Shown here one piece after another: positions 42,845 to 54,693 of a stretch of DNA of 64,000 nucleotides (position 1 is its first letter; the number at the start of each line of letters is the position of its first letter). Position numbers and translations under genes: made by a program. The stretch is from contig NC_060248.1 of the NCBI RefSeq assembly GCF_921293095.1, positions 15,456,744-15,520,743 of the forward strand, written 5' to 3'. Origin of the DNA: Ischnura elegans. Taxonomy: Eukaryota > Arthropoda > Insecta > Odonata > Coenagrionidae. The notes beneath the pieces were generated by a model that had not been told where the DNA came from, made no database searches, and saw only the letters and a list, made by a program, of their open reading frames with translations.

Positions 42845-44740
42845 CAGATGTCACTATTGTCTAAAGTACGATTCGATTAGTATAGCAAATATGCAAATTG
42901 GCATAACTTGATTAGCGTATACGTTAGGCCAATGAAACTTGGTGAACGGGTACATCTTGGTATTCCTCACAATACTCAATTGTAATATGTTTTGTATATG
43001 GTCTCACATGCGATATATATCGAATCTACTTTTTCTTAAAATATATCGAATTGCTATAACATGTAGGATTTAACATCCAAGGACATAGTTGACTAGGGAT
43101 TAAATAGTAGATACCCATAGACTGGATTTCAAACCAATAGCATTGCGAATTTTACAGTACAGATGTATGTATGATCGAAAAATCGATTCAATTATTATAG
43201 CAAATACACAAATTGGTATAACTTGAAAAGTATACCCGTTGGACAAATGAAATTTGGCGAAGGTGCACATCTTGGTATTCCTCACAATTCCCAATAGAAA
43301 TATGTTTTGTATGTAGTCTAACGTGCGATATATATCGAATCTACTTTTTCTTCAAATATATCGAACTGCTATAACATATAGGTTTTACATCCAAGGGCAT
43401 AGTTGACCAGGTATTACATAGTAGATACCCATAGACTGAATGTTAAACCAATAGCATTGCGGATTTTACAGTACAGATGTCAGTATGATCGAAAAGTCGA
43501 TTCGATTATTATAGCAAATACGTAAATTGGCATAACTTCAATAGTTTTTCCGTTGAACCAATGAAATTTGGTGAATGGGTACATATTGGTATTCCTCACA
43601 ATGCCCAATGGAAATTTATTTTGTATGTAGTCTCACGTTCGATATATATCGAATCGACTTTCTCTTAAAATTTATCGAATTGCTATAACATATAGGATTT
43701 TACATCCAAGGACATAGTTGACGAGGAATCATATAGAAAATACCCGTAGACTGGAAGTTAAACCAATAGCATTGCGGATTTTACAGTACAGATGTCAGTA
43801 TAATCGAAAGATCGATAGATCATTATAGCAAATTCGATAAAATTGGCATAACTTGATTGCTATATAAGTTGGACAAAAGAAATTTTGGGAATGGGTATAT
43901 CATGATATTTCTCACAATGCCCAATGGAAATATGTTTTGTATATGGTCTCACATGCGATATATATCGAATCTTCATTTTCCAAATTATATCGATTTGCCT
44001 TAACATTTGGGATTTTACATCCACAGGCATTGTTGACCAGGAATTATAGAGTAGATGACTATTAACTGGAATTATAATATACAGCATTGCGGATTTTACA
44101 GTGCAGATGCAGTTTAATCGAAAGATCGAATCGATTATTGTAGCAAATACGCAAATACGCATAACTTGAGTAGTATATGCGTTGGACCAATGAAATTTGG
44201 TGAATGGGTACAACTTGGTATTCCTCACAATGCCCAATGGGAACATTTTTTGTGTTTAGTTTCTCATTCGATATATATCGATTCTGCTTTTTCTTAAAAT
44301 ATATGGAATTGTTATAACATATAGGAATTTACATCAACGGGCAAAGTTGACTAGGAATTATATGGTAAATGGCCATATACCGGAATTAAAATCAAAAGCA
44401 TTGCGGATTTTATATTACAGATGCAGTATAGTCGAAATATCAATTCAATTATTATAGAAAATACGCAAATTGGCATAACTTGATTCGTATATCCGTTGGA
44501 CCAATGAAATTTGGTGAATGTGCACATCCTGGTATTCTTCACAAACCCCAATGGAAATATGTTTTGCATGTTTTGTCTCATTAGATATATATCGATTCAG
44601 CGTTTTCTTAAAATATGTCGAATTGCTATAACATGCAGGGTTTTACATCCGCGGGCGTATTTGACCATGAATTATAGGGTAGATGACCAAACGGGAAGAT
44701 AAATCAATAGGATTACGACATTTTAACTTCACGTGTCAGT
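42845..44740 (+). repeat. 315-bp tandem array, seven units
   Basis: Unit spacings are 312-315 bp. The second unit resembles the second unit of copy 1 more than its own neighbours, which points to array expansion after or alongside divergence of the two copies. Confidence 0.9.
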
Positions 44741-44753
44741 ATACTTGATAATA

Positions 44754-46566
44754 GGTCTCTGAACACCTATTTAGGTAAAGACGTTTCTGAAAAGTAGGTG
44801 TAATTATTAAGCTAAAAGTTGTAACAATATGGCTGTAAAGTCATCTATTTTTTTATTATGAGCATTTTAAATACGTCTCACAAGCCATCAAGGAAAAACG
44901 TAATTCGCACAGCCGCCATCTTGAATGACGTCAGCTCATGCAATAGTGTTGTTCTTAACCACCTTGACCGTGCACATTATTGAAGTTTACAGTGGAGATC
45001 TTGTGGTTATCACGCCCTATTTTTCGTGTCGTAGTTATTCCTCGATATGTCGCAGCGTATAGCTTCACGTACTGCATTGTGCCTAAGTGCAGAAATACGA
45101 CTAGAAATGCTCCAAAAAATATCTTCATACGGTCACCCAAGACGTAAAACGAAGATTGGTTCGGATGAGAAAGTGCCGACGTATGTGAATGAATGAAAAA
45201 AATTAATTCTAATATTTACGCATTGTTTATCAGATTTGACACAATCCTATACCTACGCATCTTCACCAGTGGAAAGTATTTTCACTTGCTGGCTCTATCC
45301 ACTTCGAGGGGATCTCTGTCCGACACTTTTTGAAAAATTTTATTCCTCAAGGAGACTAATGCAACAACATAGAGCAACATTTGAGAAGTTTTACTTTAAA
45401 AAATAAAATATATATTTTTAAAACATACCTTTCTCGTGTACTATTTGTAACTATCCTTACGAGCAAAAACAGGTTAAATATTTTTTAAGATCTCTTAGTT
45501 TCCATAAGGTGAGGTGGGGTAAGTGCGACCCCCCCTTCAGGTAAATCGTATTTCCGTTCTCGAAGCAGGTGGCGGTCGCGCAACATATTCCACACATTGT
45601 TATGAAACCAGAGCGAACGACTTTGTAATACTTATCCCTTAATTTCTCGTTCCACATGCTTAGGAAATATACCCGTCCGTTCATCTCGTAGTCTTAGTTG
45701 GTTGTGAGGAGAGTCTATACCGCAGTTCCCACTGAATCAACGCATCGGAAGTGTTAGGTAAGAACTATGTCTTGTTTTCTCTTCTTCATGGATTGGTTTT
45801 CCTTGCTTTACTTTAAATTTAGGAACTCGGGTCATTATATTTAGTTTAGATGGGGGGTCGCACTTTCCCCGTCGTAACCATTATTCATTCCTACCTTCCG
45901 GGGCACACACGAGCTCGAACGATATATTCGTTTTGATTGTGCATAATTTGCACGCAACCAATGGCAGTCTAAACATATGTTTAGACTGCCAATGGCGTCG
46001 TCAGCGTAATCTTCTCGTCCGACCCTATTAAATGTAATTTCATTGTTAAATTTCATAAACACATTTAATATGTATTTTACAAGAGCCGGTGATATTATAT
46101 TTCCATAGCTATGCATCTTCACTCCCAGGCTTTCAGCATGCACTTAGCAATATCGGTTGCTTATGTAAGTAAACATTGCTGCCGCTGTAATTTTCGGCAA
46201 GTTTCCGGTGTCAGCCTCGGTGAAACCAGGTTCCGTGGCGTTTGCTTTTTACGATAAAACTTCCGAAAGATGAATAAAAAATAAAACCTCACTTAAAGTC
46301 GTTAAATAAACCGAGAAATTTGGTGACAATGCGCAACGCCACTGGGTTTCCCACACGATTGCATGAGCTGACGTCACTTTCCGGCTGGCCAATGGAATTA
46401 CGTTTTGAAGTGGGTGTGTTTTTGGGACTGTTTCGGTCATTTCTTTTGCAAATTCTTAAGAAAATATGTGAAATAAATGCGTTAAAGTGGCCTTTATGAC
46501 AATTTTACTATATTTTACGATTTTTAGTTAGTATTTGAAGGGATATTAAAATTTTGTCCAGAGACC
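44754..46566. mobile_element. TA-flanked non-autonomous DNA element, 1813 bp
   Basis: Ends GGTCTCTGAACA and, inverted, GGTCTCTGGACA. TA is duplicated at 44752-44753 and 46567-46568. Farther in, AAACGTAATTC and TGACGTCAGCTCATGCAAT are repeated in inverted form near 44895-44945 and 46360-46410, so the inverted termini span about 200 bp with gaps. Two minus-strand frames inside (45457-45684, 45841-46143) have no recognisable domain. Superfamily: TA target only, so Tc1/mariner-like is a guess. Confidence 0.7.
45962..45991. repeat. 30-bp perfect palindrome
   Basis: The two half-sites TGGCAGTCTAAACAT meet with no spacer. It sits near the middle of the TA-flanked element and is not explained by any coding sequence. 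Confidence 0.85.
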
Positions 46567-47409
46567 TATTCGATGATTACGGTAGCAAATATGCAATTTT
46601 TCGTATCTGTCTAACTATTGATGTTAAACCGAAGAAATTTTATTAATATGTTTATTATATAATTGTTCATGCTGCACCAATTAAATATATTTGCTTTCCA
46701 AGCTCCCATTCTACACATATCGAATCTACGTTTTTGTAAAATATATCGAACTGCTATTACTTACCGAATATAACATCAACGGGGACAGTTGAACATTCTT
46801 TGGTTCTTTCTCCAATTCAAGTTTCATAACCGTATTAATATATTTATTGTTATCAATGCGTTTTGTTGTTATAAACCTTCCTTAGATCCAAAAATTGACA
46901 CCATTGAGAGACATACATCGTCAGAGAAATCCGAACATTACTTCATTATTCGAGACATAATTATTGGGATAATCATTTCATTAGTCTCTGTTCGTTTATT
47001 TTCTAAAAATGCTGTTTTTAATTTCATTAAGTTTGCTGTATGCAAACATTATAAATCAAAAATAGGTGAGTAAATCAAGAGGTGATGCAATCCTAGGGTA
47101 ATGGCTGAAATACGATAAATCGCTTAAGTTCATCTACCATACACTTTATTTTTTTTATATTGCGTAAATCATTCATAATAAAACGGTTCCCCGAAGCATT
47201 GATCACCGTGGTTACTAAGATGGTCTTAAGTATTGTTGACAGTGAATGAGCGTATTGCCCGCATATTTCACTCATTTAAACGATATTTGGGGTGTTTCTT
47301 TCGCTTTTTGAACCACTTATGGGCACATGACTCGGAAACATGTGACACAACTATGTTCCCCCCCCCCTATTTACCCGCTTGATGAATTCAAGCGCCCAAT
47401 CGACTCGTT

Positions 47410-48129
47410 TTAGTATGTAATTAGAACGATTTTGATGTTTAATAATGTCCGCTTAGCTTTTATATACAATAACTTCATCCGTTTATTCGTAGGTACTGGA
47501 GAATTCGTCGTTTAGGACTGTCTGTGCTTGTATTATGGGGTGAATTCCAGTCAATGCAACTTTTGCTCGCTGATTTGAGACATCTAGGAACATTTTTGTG
47601 CCAAAATAGTGTTAATTTCAACGTGACATCTCCCGTTAAGCTACTGCTAATAATCACAGTGCCAGTGGTTGTAATGCACAAAGTTTGACAAGGTTGAAAA
47701 ATATCGGCCAAGAGTTATCAGTGTTCTATCGTGATTGAATTGTAAAAAGTGCTATTACGCTATCGATAAATGTCTAACAGTAGTGTAAAAATTGTCAGTG
47801 GCGTGCTATTCTCCGTTGTTCACCGTAGATATGACATTTCACGATCACGCTATTGAAATAAAAACTGTGTGTGAAGTTTGTTATTCCATTATTTCAACGA
47901 GTAGTAGTGAGAAAAGTCACCTGTGTTACTTGTGTCGGCTAATTTAAGGGTTTAAATCAGTGAATAAATAGTTGTTTTCATCATAGCGAGTTCTGTTATT
48001 GTAAGTTGCACGTGATGAATATAAGAATGTGACAATGACTTCCAGTTTTTAATAAGAGTATTTGCCTATTTTCCACTATATTTTTATGGTATATGCTAGT
48101 ATATTGTTTATGGATTTACCTATATTATT
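47410..48129. other. Unassigned DNA
   Basis: AT-rich sequence with no supported feature. Confidence 0.5.
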
Positions 48130-48505
48130 GAAATAGGTTGTAGCTTGTTTGTGTGTTGGCAGCGGAACCGATTCGCGATCTCACATGTGGATTGTGTGCA
48201 GACTGTTTTGCTGTGAATTCGTACCGTAGGACGGATAGGACTACCTTCTCCGCTAATTCGGCGTTGCCAAATTCAACAGCACAGCTTACTCTAATGTCAA
48301 CAGCACAGCTTACGATCGTTATCCTCCAGTATTACAAGTTTCTTTACATCTCGATTTGCCGCCGACGTATAGCAATAATTTGTCTTAACAAATTCCATGA
48401 GGGTCGTGGCATCAATTTTTGGTGTCCTAAAAAAAGGCTGGTGTCCTAACACCCCATGCCACACGCCTTTTAGGCGGCTTGCGGGGTATTATGTAGATGT
48501 AGACG
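48130..48505 (+). repeat. Dispersed retroelement 3' end with (ATGTAG)n tail
   Basis: Ends CGGGGTATTATGTAGATG and resembles the fragment ending at 11729. CAACAGCACAGCTTAC is directly repeated with one change near 48280-48310. The left limit is uncertain. Confidence 0.4.
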
Positions 48506-49186
48506 AATTTCAGGTGTACTATTCGAACGAGTGGCAACGTTATCATCCATTTTTCTGATAACTAAAACATACGAAGTGAAACACTTGTACTTCATCATCC
48601 CGATGCCGCATTATTAATATCCCAAGTAATAATCTAGGCACAATGGCAATAGGAAAACTTGCCCAAGAACAACAGAACAAAATAAAGTGACGATGAGCGG
48701 CTAAATACTCCCTCAAAACAAATTTTACACCATGCGCTCAGCGTATTTCCCAACTCCCTACGGTTGTTTAGGCACCTATGGCGTCACGCCTGGCCTCGGC
48801 AACGCTCGGGTGTCTTCGCGCAGTGGTCGGCTCAGAGAAATTTTTCTCGATTTTAAATGCAATTTTTTTATTTCTTTTGATGTTGAATGGAGAAACTGAA
48901 GGTATTTTTGCGAGCTAATGTATCGATTTGACTTTTTCAACATAGTTTTTAGAGCAATCTACGACCCATGCAAGTTCCTCATTCGTTCATATTTGGGTGT
49001 GCAGTTGGTAACATGGGTATATGCACGCGCCGCCACTGCATGGAGTGAAAACTTCACGGTACCTCTTCCGCACGAAGGCAACCAAGACCGTCGATTATCC
49101 TTGTTATTATACAGCTATTATCCACTGACGTATTTGAATATTTCGTCTTTTTATTTCAATAATAAGACGAAAGTCCGGCAATAGTA
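48506..49186. other. Unassigned DNA
   Basis: No supported gene. The plus-strand frame 48918-49184 lacks any recognised motif. Confidence 0.5.
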
Positions 49187-49194
49187 TCTTGCAC

Positions 49195-49484
49195 CAGTGG
49201 CGTAACTAGGGATATACTTTGAGGGGGGATTGAGGGGGTTTTGGGGGGTATGAGATGGGTTAGTTGGGGCTAACCCCCTGGAAACGGAGAGCTCAGGAAA
49301 TATTTTGAAAAATAACATGCCTGAAAATGCATTTTACATCATTTGGGCACTTAAAATTTAGCTTTAAGCAGATGCAGTTATTACATTTATAATCCAGACA
49401 AGATTTTAAAATAATATTTTTGACTTCTCTTAGGCTTTGGGGGCATAGGCATACACCCCCTTACCCCCCATAATTACGCCACTG
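49195..49484. mobile_element. hAT-like MITE, 290 bp
   Basis: CAGTGGCGTAACTA and TAATTACGCCACTG form terminal inverted repeats. The perfect 8-bp duplication TCTTGCAC flanks it (49187-49194 and 49485-49492). It is G-rich near the left end and C-rich near the right end and has no coding capacity. Confidence 0.88.
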
Positions 49485-49492
49485 TCTTGCAC

Positions 49493-49784
49493 CAATTCTT
49501 TGGATGTGCGGACGAGTATCGGTGAAGTAAAATTTGAGTACTTTTTCGAGTTGAGTCAAAGTATTTTGTTGATGTGAAGTACTGGCACTAAACTATGCCG
49601 ATCATTAAATCTTTGATTGAAAATTCATTCCACGTATCACGTCCAATTTACCGGTACCATCGCTCGAGCTCGAGTATTTTCTCCTGGAGTATAATTTTAC
49701 TTTAATAGACGCTCTTTATTTATGCATGCACTCCAGCATCAGCAACAAATAATAAACTTTCGAAACTTGAAAAAAATAGAAAAA
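49493..49784. other. Unassigned DNA with one dispersed motif
   Basis: 49670-49690 holds GAGTATTTTCTCCTGGAGT, the first half of the motif found at 2.9 and 12 kb. Nothing else is supported. Confidence 0.5.
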
Positions 49785-51246
49785 AACTTCAAATGTGTCG
49801 CACAAAAAGTATTCGGACATCTGAATTTTTCATAATGAATGAACTCATAAAGCACAATTTACGCAATAATTACTATTATGCGGCATTCCTTGGTTTTGAG
49901 TACTTCCTGAAGGCGATTTGACGTTGTATGGATTAAATTTGATGCGACAATATGGGGTATTTTTTCCATTCTCCTAAAAAGGCAATCTTGAGGAAATCCA
50001 ACTTTTATATTTGCCATTTATTTATTTGTAACTCCTGATTACTTCGCACATGTTCTATCGGATTGAGGTCAGGTGATTGTGGAGGGGCATTCGACTGTTT
50101 GGGTGTGTTTTGCTTGATCCTCTACATTGTATTCTTTGCCTTGAGTTTTGGATCATTGTCCTCTTGAAATGTATATTTGTTTCTCAGTCCCACTTTCTCA
50201 GTACTAACTAACAAATTTTGGTTCAGTATGTCGATTTAGATCTTGCGGTCCATGATCCCTTTCAAAAAGTGCAAATTACCCACTCCATGCACCCCCACAC
50301 CATCGCATAACCAACCCCATGTTTCACTGTCGCTTTCGAGTTCTTGGGATCGAGCTCAGTATTGTTCCGAAGCCACATCATTTGTTAGCCATCGGATCAA
50401 AATATGCTGTACTTGCTCTCGTCAGTGAAAATCTCGCTATCCCACAACTCTAAATGCTCAGATTGATGTTCCCGATCGAAATCTACCTGCCTCTTGCGAT
50501 TGACCACGCTGATAAACGGCATCCCCCTTGCAACTCGGCCGTGGTAACCGTTTTGCTTCCACACATTCCCGACGCGACGGTTCCTACGTATGCGTACACA
50601 TCATACTTCCGTTGATTGCTAGTTACCTTGAAAGCGCTGGTTTTTGGATCCTTCATCTCCTGCACGATGAATCGGTTGTCACAGTTAGTCAGTTTCCTTG
50701 GGCGACCGATTAGGGGCTTGTTTAGAACAGTCTTGGTCTTTCCGAACCATTACATGTCGTAGACAGTTGACCTAGGTCGTCTGACAAGTGTGGCAATTGG
50801 ATTCAATGACTTAATTTATAGTATCTTATAATTAGCTTTTGCACAGCTTCAGTCGTCTCAGTTGCATTTCGTCCTATACCTGTCAACACTTCAAGTCGCC
50901 GTTCGGTCAAAGATGCGTTTCACCTCGCCACAGCCAAGGGGAAGCATGTGCGCCCACGTCTGGACAGCAATGACACCGGTGGACTCCCATATGAACGCGT
51001 TTAAACCGACGTGCACCGCGTGTCCGAATACTTTTTGCGCGCGAAAGTTCTGCATAATCGTCTATAGGACTCAATTTATAGCAAAGTAGCAACGAATATT
51101 CCCTCTTTCAACATGTAAACCTTTACCGGAACAGTAAATGACAATACTAAATTCATGTTTGAATCCGAAGAACAGGTCCAATGGAGTCAAAATAGTAAAG
51201 GTGGCTGGAAAAGAGTACTGTCCGAATACTTTTTTCACCCACTGTA
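49785..51246 (-). pseudogene. Decayed Tc1 transposon and transposase
   Basis: The ends carry AAAAAGTATTCGGACA (about 49803) and, inverted, TGTCCGAATACTTTTTT (about 51219), followed by CACCCACTGTA at 51236-51246; this is the standard Tc1 terminal pattern. On the minus strand, conceptual translation gives scattered Tc1 transposase blocks: a PKTSAFKVT region near 50620, a GNLHFLKGIMD region near 50250 and PPQSPDLNPIEHV near 50060-50100. Many stops and frameshifts separate them. The left limit is approximate. This copy is old and inactive. Confidence 0.85.
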
Positions 51247-51867
51247 CGAAAAATTCACATTATGATGACGCGCCGTAGGCTCTTTCGAGCTGTACCGTTG
51301 AAGTCATCTTTACCCCAACCAGCCAGTGGACATTACAATGAATTTTGTGCGCATATGATCATGTTGTGAGTGTAGTGTGTTGTTTGTGATAGCATAAACT
51401 TACATTCTAAACAGAGTCATTCAAAAATCCTTTTTGACTTACAATACTTTTGCGTGGAATAAGTCCACACGTCATTCATTTTTTTAATTATTGTAAATTA
51501 TTATTATTTTTTATATTTTTAAAAATATTTTCTCAGCATTTTTGTCGGTTTTAGGCGAGGTAGGGGTATCAACAAGTAATCTCGTCTTTTTACTCTGTGT
51601 TGAAATATTTTATGACAATTCGGTATGTATTTAAAATTGCTACTTTTTATATTTTAATAAACAAGTTTTTCGGCAGTCCAATAGTTTGAAGACCTTAATG
51701 GAGTGAATGAGGCGCTACTTCTGTGGCAGAGATAATTATTGGTAATATGTGTACTTTATCTGATTTCCACAATCTCTTAATTTCATTTTTAAGCTCTTCA
51801 TACTTTTCCATTTTGTAGGTTCAGTCTGTAGGGAGATTATACGTATAAGATACAGGAGAATATTATT
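51247..51867. other. Unassigned AT-rich DNA
   Basis: Sequence before the 9-bp array with no supported feature. Confidence 0.5.
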
Positions 51868-53015
51868 GTTATAAATGTTATAAATTTTAAATGGTTTAAA
51901 TGTAATAAATGTTATAAATGTTGTAAATGTTTTAAATGTGGTAAATGTTGTAAATGCTGTAAATAATATAAATGTTTTAAATTTTGTAAATGTTTTAAAT
52001 GATTTCAATGTCGTAAAAGTTGTAAATATTGTAAGTGTTGTAAATGTTGTAAGTGTAGTAAATGTTGTAAGTGTTGTCATTGTTGTAAGTGTTATAAATG
52101 TTGTATATGTTGCAAGTGTTGTAAATGTTGTAAGTGTAATAAGTATTGTAAATGTTGTAAATGTTTTAAATGTTGTAAACGTTGTAAATGTTGTAAATGT
52201 TTTAAATTATGAAAATGTTGTAAATTTTTTTAATGATTTAAATGTTGTAAATGTTGTGATGTTGTATATGCTGGAAATGTTGTTAATGTCTTAAATGTTG
52301 TAAATGTTTTAAATGTTTTAAATATTGTAAATGTTGTAACTGTTTTTAATGTTGTAAATGTTGTGAATGTTGTAAATTTTGTTGATGTTGTAAATGTTAT
52401 ATGAGGTGTAAATGTTGTAAATGTCGTAAATGTTGTAAATATTGTAAGTGTAGTAAATTTTGTAAGTGTAGTAAATGTTGTAAGTGTAGTAAATGTTGTA
52501 AGTGTTGTAAATGTTGTAAGTGTTATAAATGTTGCATATGTTGCAAGTGTTGTAAATGTTGTGTGTGTTGTAAGCGTAATAAGTGTTGTAAATGTTGTAA
52601 ATGTTTTAAATGTTGTAAACGTTGTAAATGCTGTAAATGTTTTAAATTATGTAAATGTTGTAAAATTTTTAAATTATGTAAGTGTTGCAAATATTTTAGA
52701 TGTTGTTAATGTTGTAAATGTTTTAAATGTTGTAAAATGTTGTAAATGTTTTAACGGTTGCAAATGTTTTAAATGTTGTTAATGTTTTAAATGATTTAAA
52801 TGTTGTAAATGTTTAAAATGTTGTAAATATTGTAAATGTTTTAAATGTTTAAAATATTGTAATGTTTTAATTGTTGTAAATGTTGTAAATATTTAAATGT
52901 TAAAATGATTTAAATGTTGTAAATGTTTTAAATGTTGTTAATGTTTTAAATGTTGTTAATGTTTTAAATGTTTTAAATGTTGTAAATGTTTTAAATATTG
53001 TTATTGTTTTAAATG
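51868..53015. repeat. 9-bp-unit array (TGTTGTAAA and variants), 1.15 kb
   Basis: The unit is TGTTGTAAA with frequent TGTTTTAAA, TGTAGTAAA and TGTTATAAA variants. Because nine is a multiple of three, long open frames arise (Cys-Lys-rich, Val-Asn-rich and Thr-Phe-rich). They are artefacts. The middle contains a repeated higher-order stretch: 52023-52200 resembles 52441-52640. Confidence 0.93.
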
Positions 53016-53164
53016 ATGCACCGCACCCGCACCGGAGTTTTCTTTTATACGTTCTTCTAAGCTCCCAGCCAATGGGCTGTCTTCTCAGCGAATCAGGAAC
53101 GGGGTTGGTTTATATACTATATTTTGCTTCTCAGTTGAATTTTCAGTGCTTGCATTGCTTTAGG

Positions 53165-54693
53165 TTAGGGTAAAGGGATGTGGGAAGGATGGAGGGCAAA
53201 TTTAGGGGTTTTATGTTTGGGTTTATTCGGAATTACGTAATCCCAGAGATTCATAATTAGCTCATTATTAGTTTTGCCAAGAGAGTATTGAAATTTGTCT
53301 ATTGCAGATTTTAGGAATGTTAAAATAGGGGTAATTCGTAAGTCTTTTCGTATTTGTCTATTACTAATAAACCATGGGGCTCCAATAATTTTCCTGACGA
53401 TTTTATTTTCGCAAGATTGAATGCGTTTTAAATGGGTGGCGGTAGCATGGAGCCATACGGGAGAGGCATACGTTAAAAGCGGTTTGATGGATGAATTATA
53501 AAGCAGAAGTTTGGTTTTGAGCGCTAGCGGTGAATTAGACTTCAGCAACGGGAATAAGGCAGCGTATATTCCATTTGATTTCTTGATGCTTGATTGGATA
53601 TGGTTGGCCCAGGTGAGTCGTTTATCAAGCAGAACGCCTAGGTATTTAGCCGTGGTGCATTTTGGGATGCGTTTGTTGCCGTAGTAGACATCGTGGCCAT
53701 CGCCGGCTTTTGGTCTTCTGCTAAAGATGATGTGGTTGCATTTTTGTGCATTGACGCTAAGCTTCCATTCTGATGCCCAGTCCTCATAGGCATCCAGGTG
53801 ATCTTGAAGTATATCAGCCGTTTTGTACGGATCGGATCCCTGGGCCAGCAGAGTGGTATCATCGGCGTATTGATACAAGCGGGTTTGAGGAAGGGAAGGG
53901 GTATCATTTACATATAGGTTAAATAGGATTGGGGAAAGGATTGCGCCTTGAGAGACACCGGAAGAAATGGGTTGGAAAAAGGATGCTGAGGAATTGATTA
54001 GGACAAAGAATGATCGGTCAGAGGTAAAAGATTGAATGATTTTGGTAAGGTAAGGAGGAAGGTTGAGGTCGGTAAGTTTTTTGATTAGGCCCAGGGTCCA
54101 TACTCGATCGAAGGCAGCTTCAAGGCCGAGCAACACACAGTGCGAGATTAGCCTGGAATTGAAGCCAGTATTGATGTCTTCAACTAGTCGCAGCACTTGA
54201 TGGGTTTTGGAAGTGTTGATCCGAAAGCCAGTTTGCTCGGGTCGCAAAATATTATTGTCATGAACGAAGTTGCGCAGACGGATGTGAATAATTGATTCGA
54301 ATAGTTTGGAGAAAGTATTTAGCAAGCTAATCGGGCGGTATGAGGACGGTTGGGAACCCGGTTTATTGGGTTTTGGAATCATGATAACTTTTGCCAATTT
54401 CCATGCGGTTGGAAAATATGAAATTTTAAGTAAACTATTGAAGAGCCGGGCCAAAATTTTAAAGATGGGATTTGGAAGGTTGCGCAATAGGCGGTTACTG
54501 ATGCCGTCAAGGCCGGGCGCTGATTTCCTCTTCAGCTGCTTGATGATGGCGATGATTTCCGCTGGTGTAGTAGAATCAGGTTCCGAAATCGGGCAATGGA
54601 GTAAACTGAGCCAAGTTTCGCAGCATTCTTCTTCGCGCGGTGACGGGAGATCTATGCAAAAACGTTTTTCAAGTAGTTCAGCGAAAAGTTTTG
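53165..54693 (-). pseudogene. Jockey-type LINE reverse transcriptase fragment (LINE-C)
   Basis: On the minus strand an uninterrupted frame runs from the array junction near 54693 down to 53165. It has KSAPGLDGISNRLLRN, YRPISLLNTFSKLFE, FRINTSKTHQVLRLVEDI, SSGVSQGAILSPILFNLYVND and YQYADDTTLLAQ, followed by the usual C-terminal region ending HPSHIPLP. The endonuclease and ORF1 are missing. Motif A reads VLLGLEAAFDRVW: the catalytic Asp is replaced by Gly (codon 54125-54127), so it would be inactive even if expressed. It is diverged from LINE-A and LINE-B. About 150 bp of 3' UTR follow to the 9-bp array. Confidence 0.9.

Larger units (their letters stand above)
41558..47409 (+). mobile_element. 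Unrecognised element of about 4 kb with a 315-bp tandem array, copy 2
   Basis: Same order and orientation as 27299-34299. It has seven array units (anchors at 42845, 43160, 43474, 43789, 44104, 44418 and about 44730). A 1813-bp element plus a duplicated TA is inserted in its last unit. The left (CAGCCCAAACTGTGATAGG) and right (CAATCGACTCGTT) limits are where similarity to copy 1 stops. The right hairpin is at 47376-47394. Confidence 0.7.

Noticed and set aside
52401..52709. Cys-Lys-rich 102-residue frame resembling a metallothionein
   Set aside because: It is the 9-bp repeat read in one frame; the two other frames give Val-Asn and similar patterns with equal openness.
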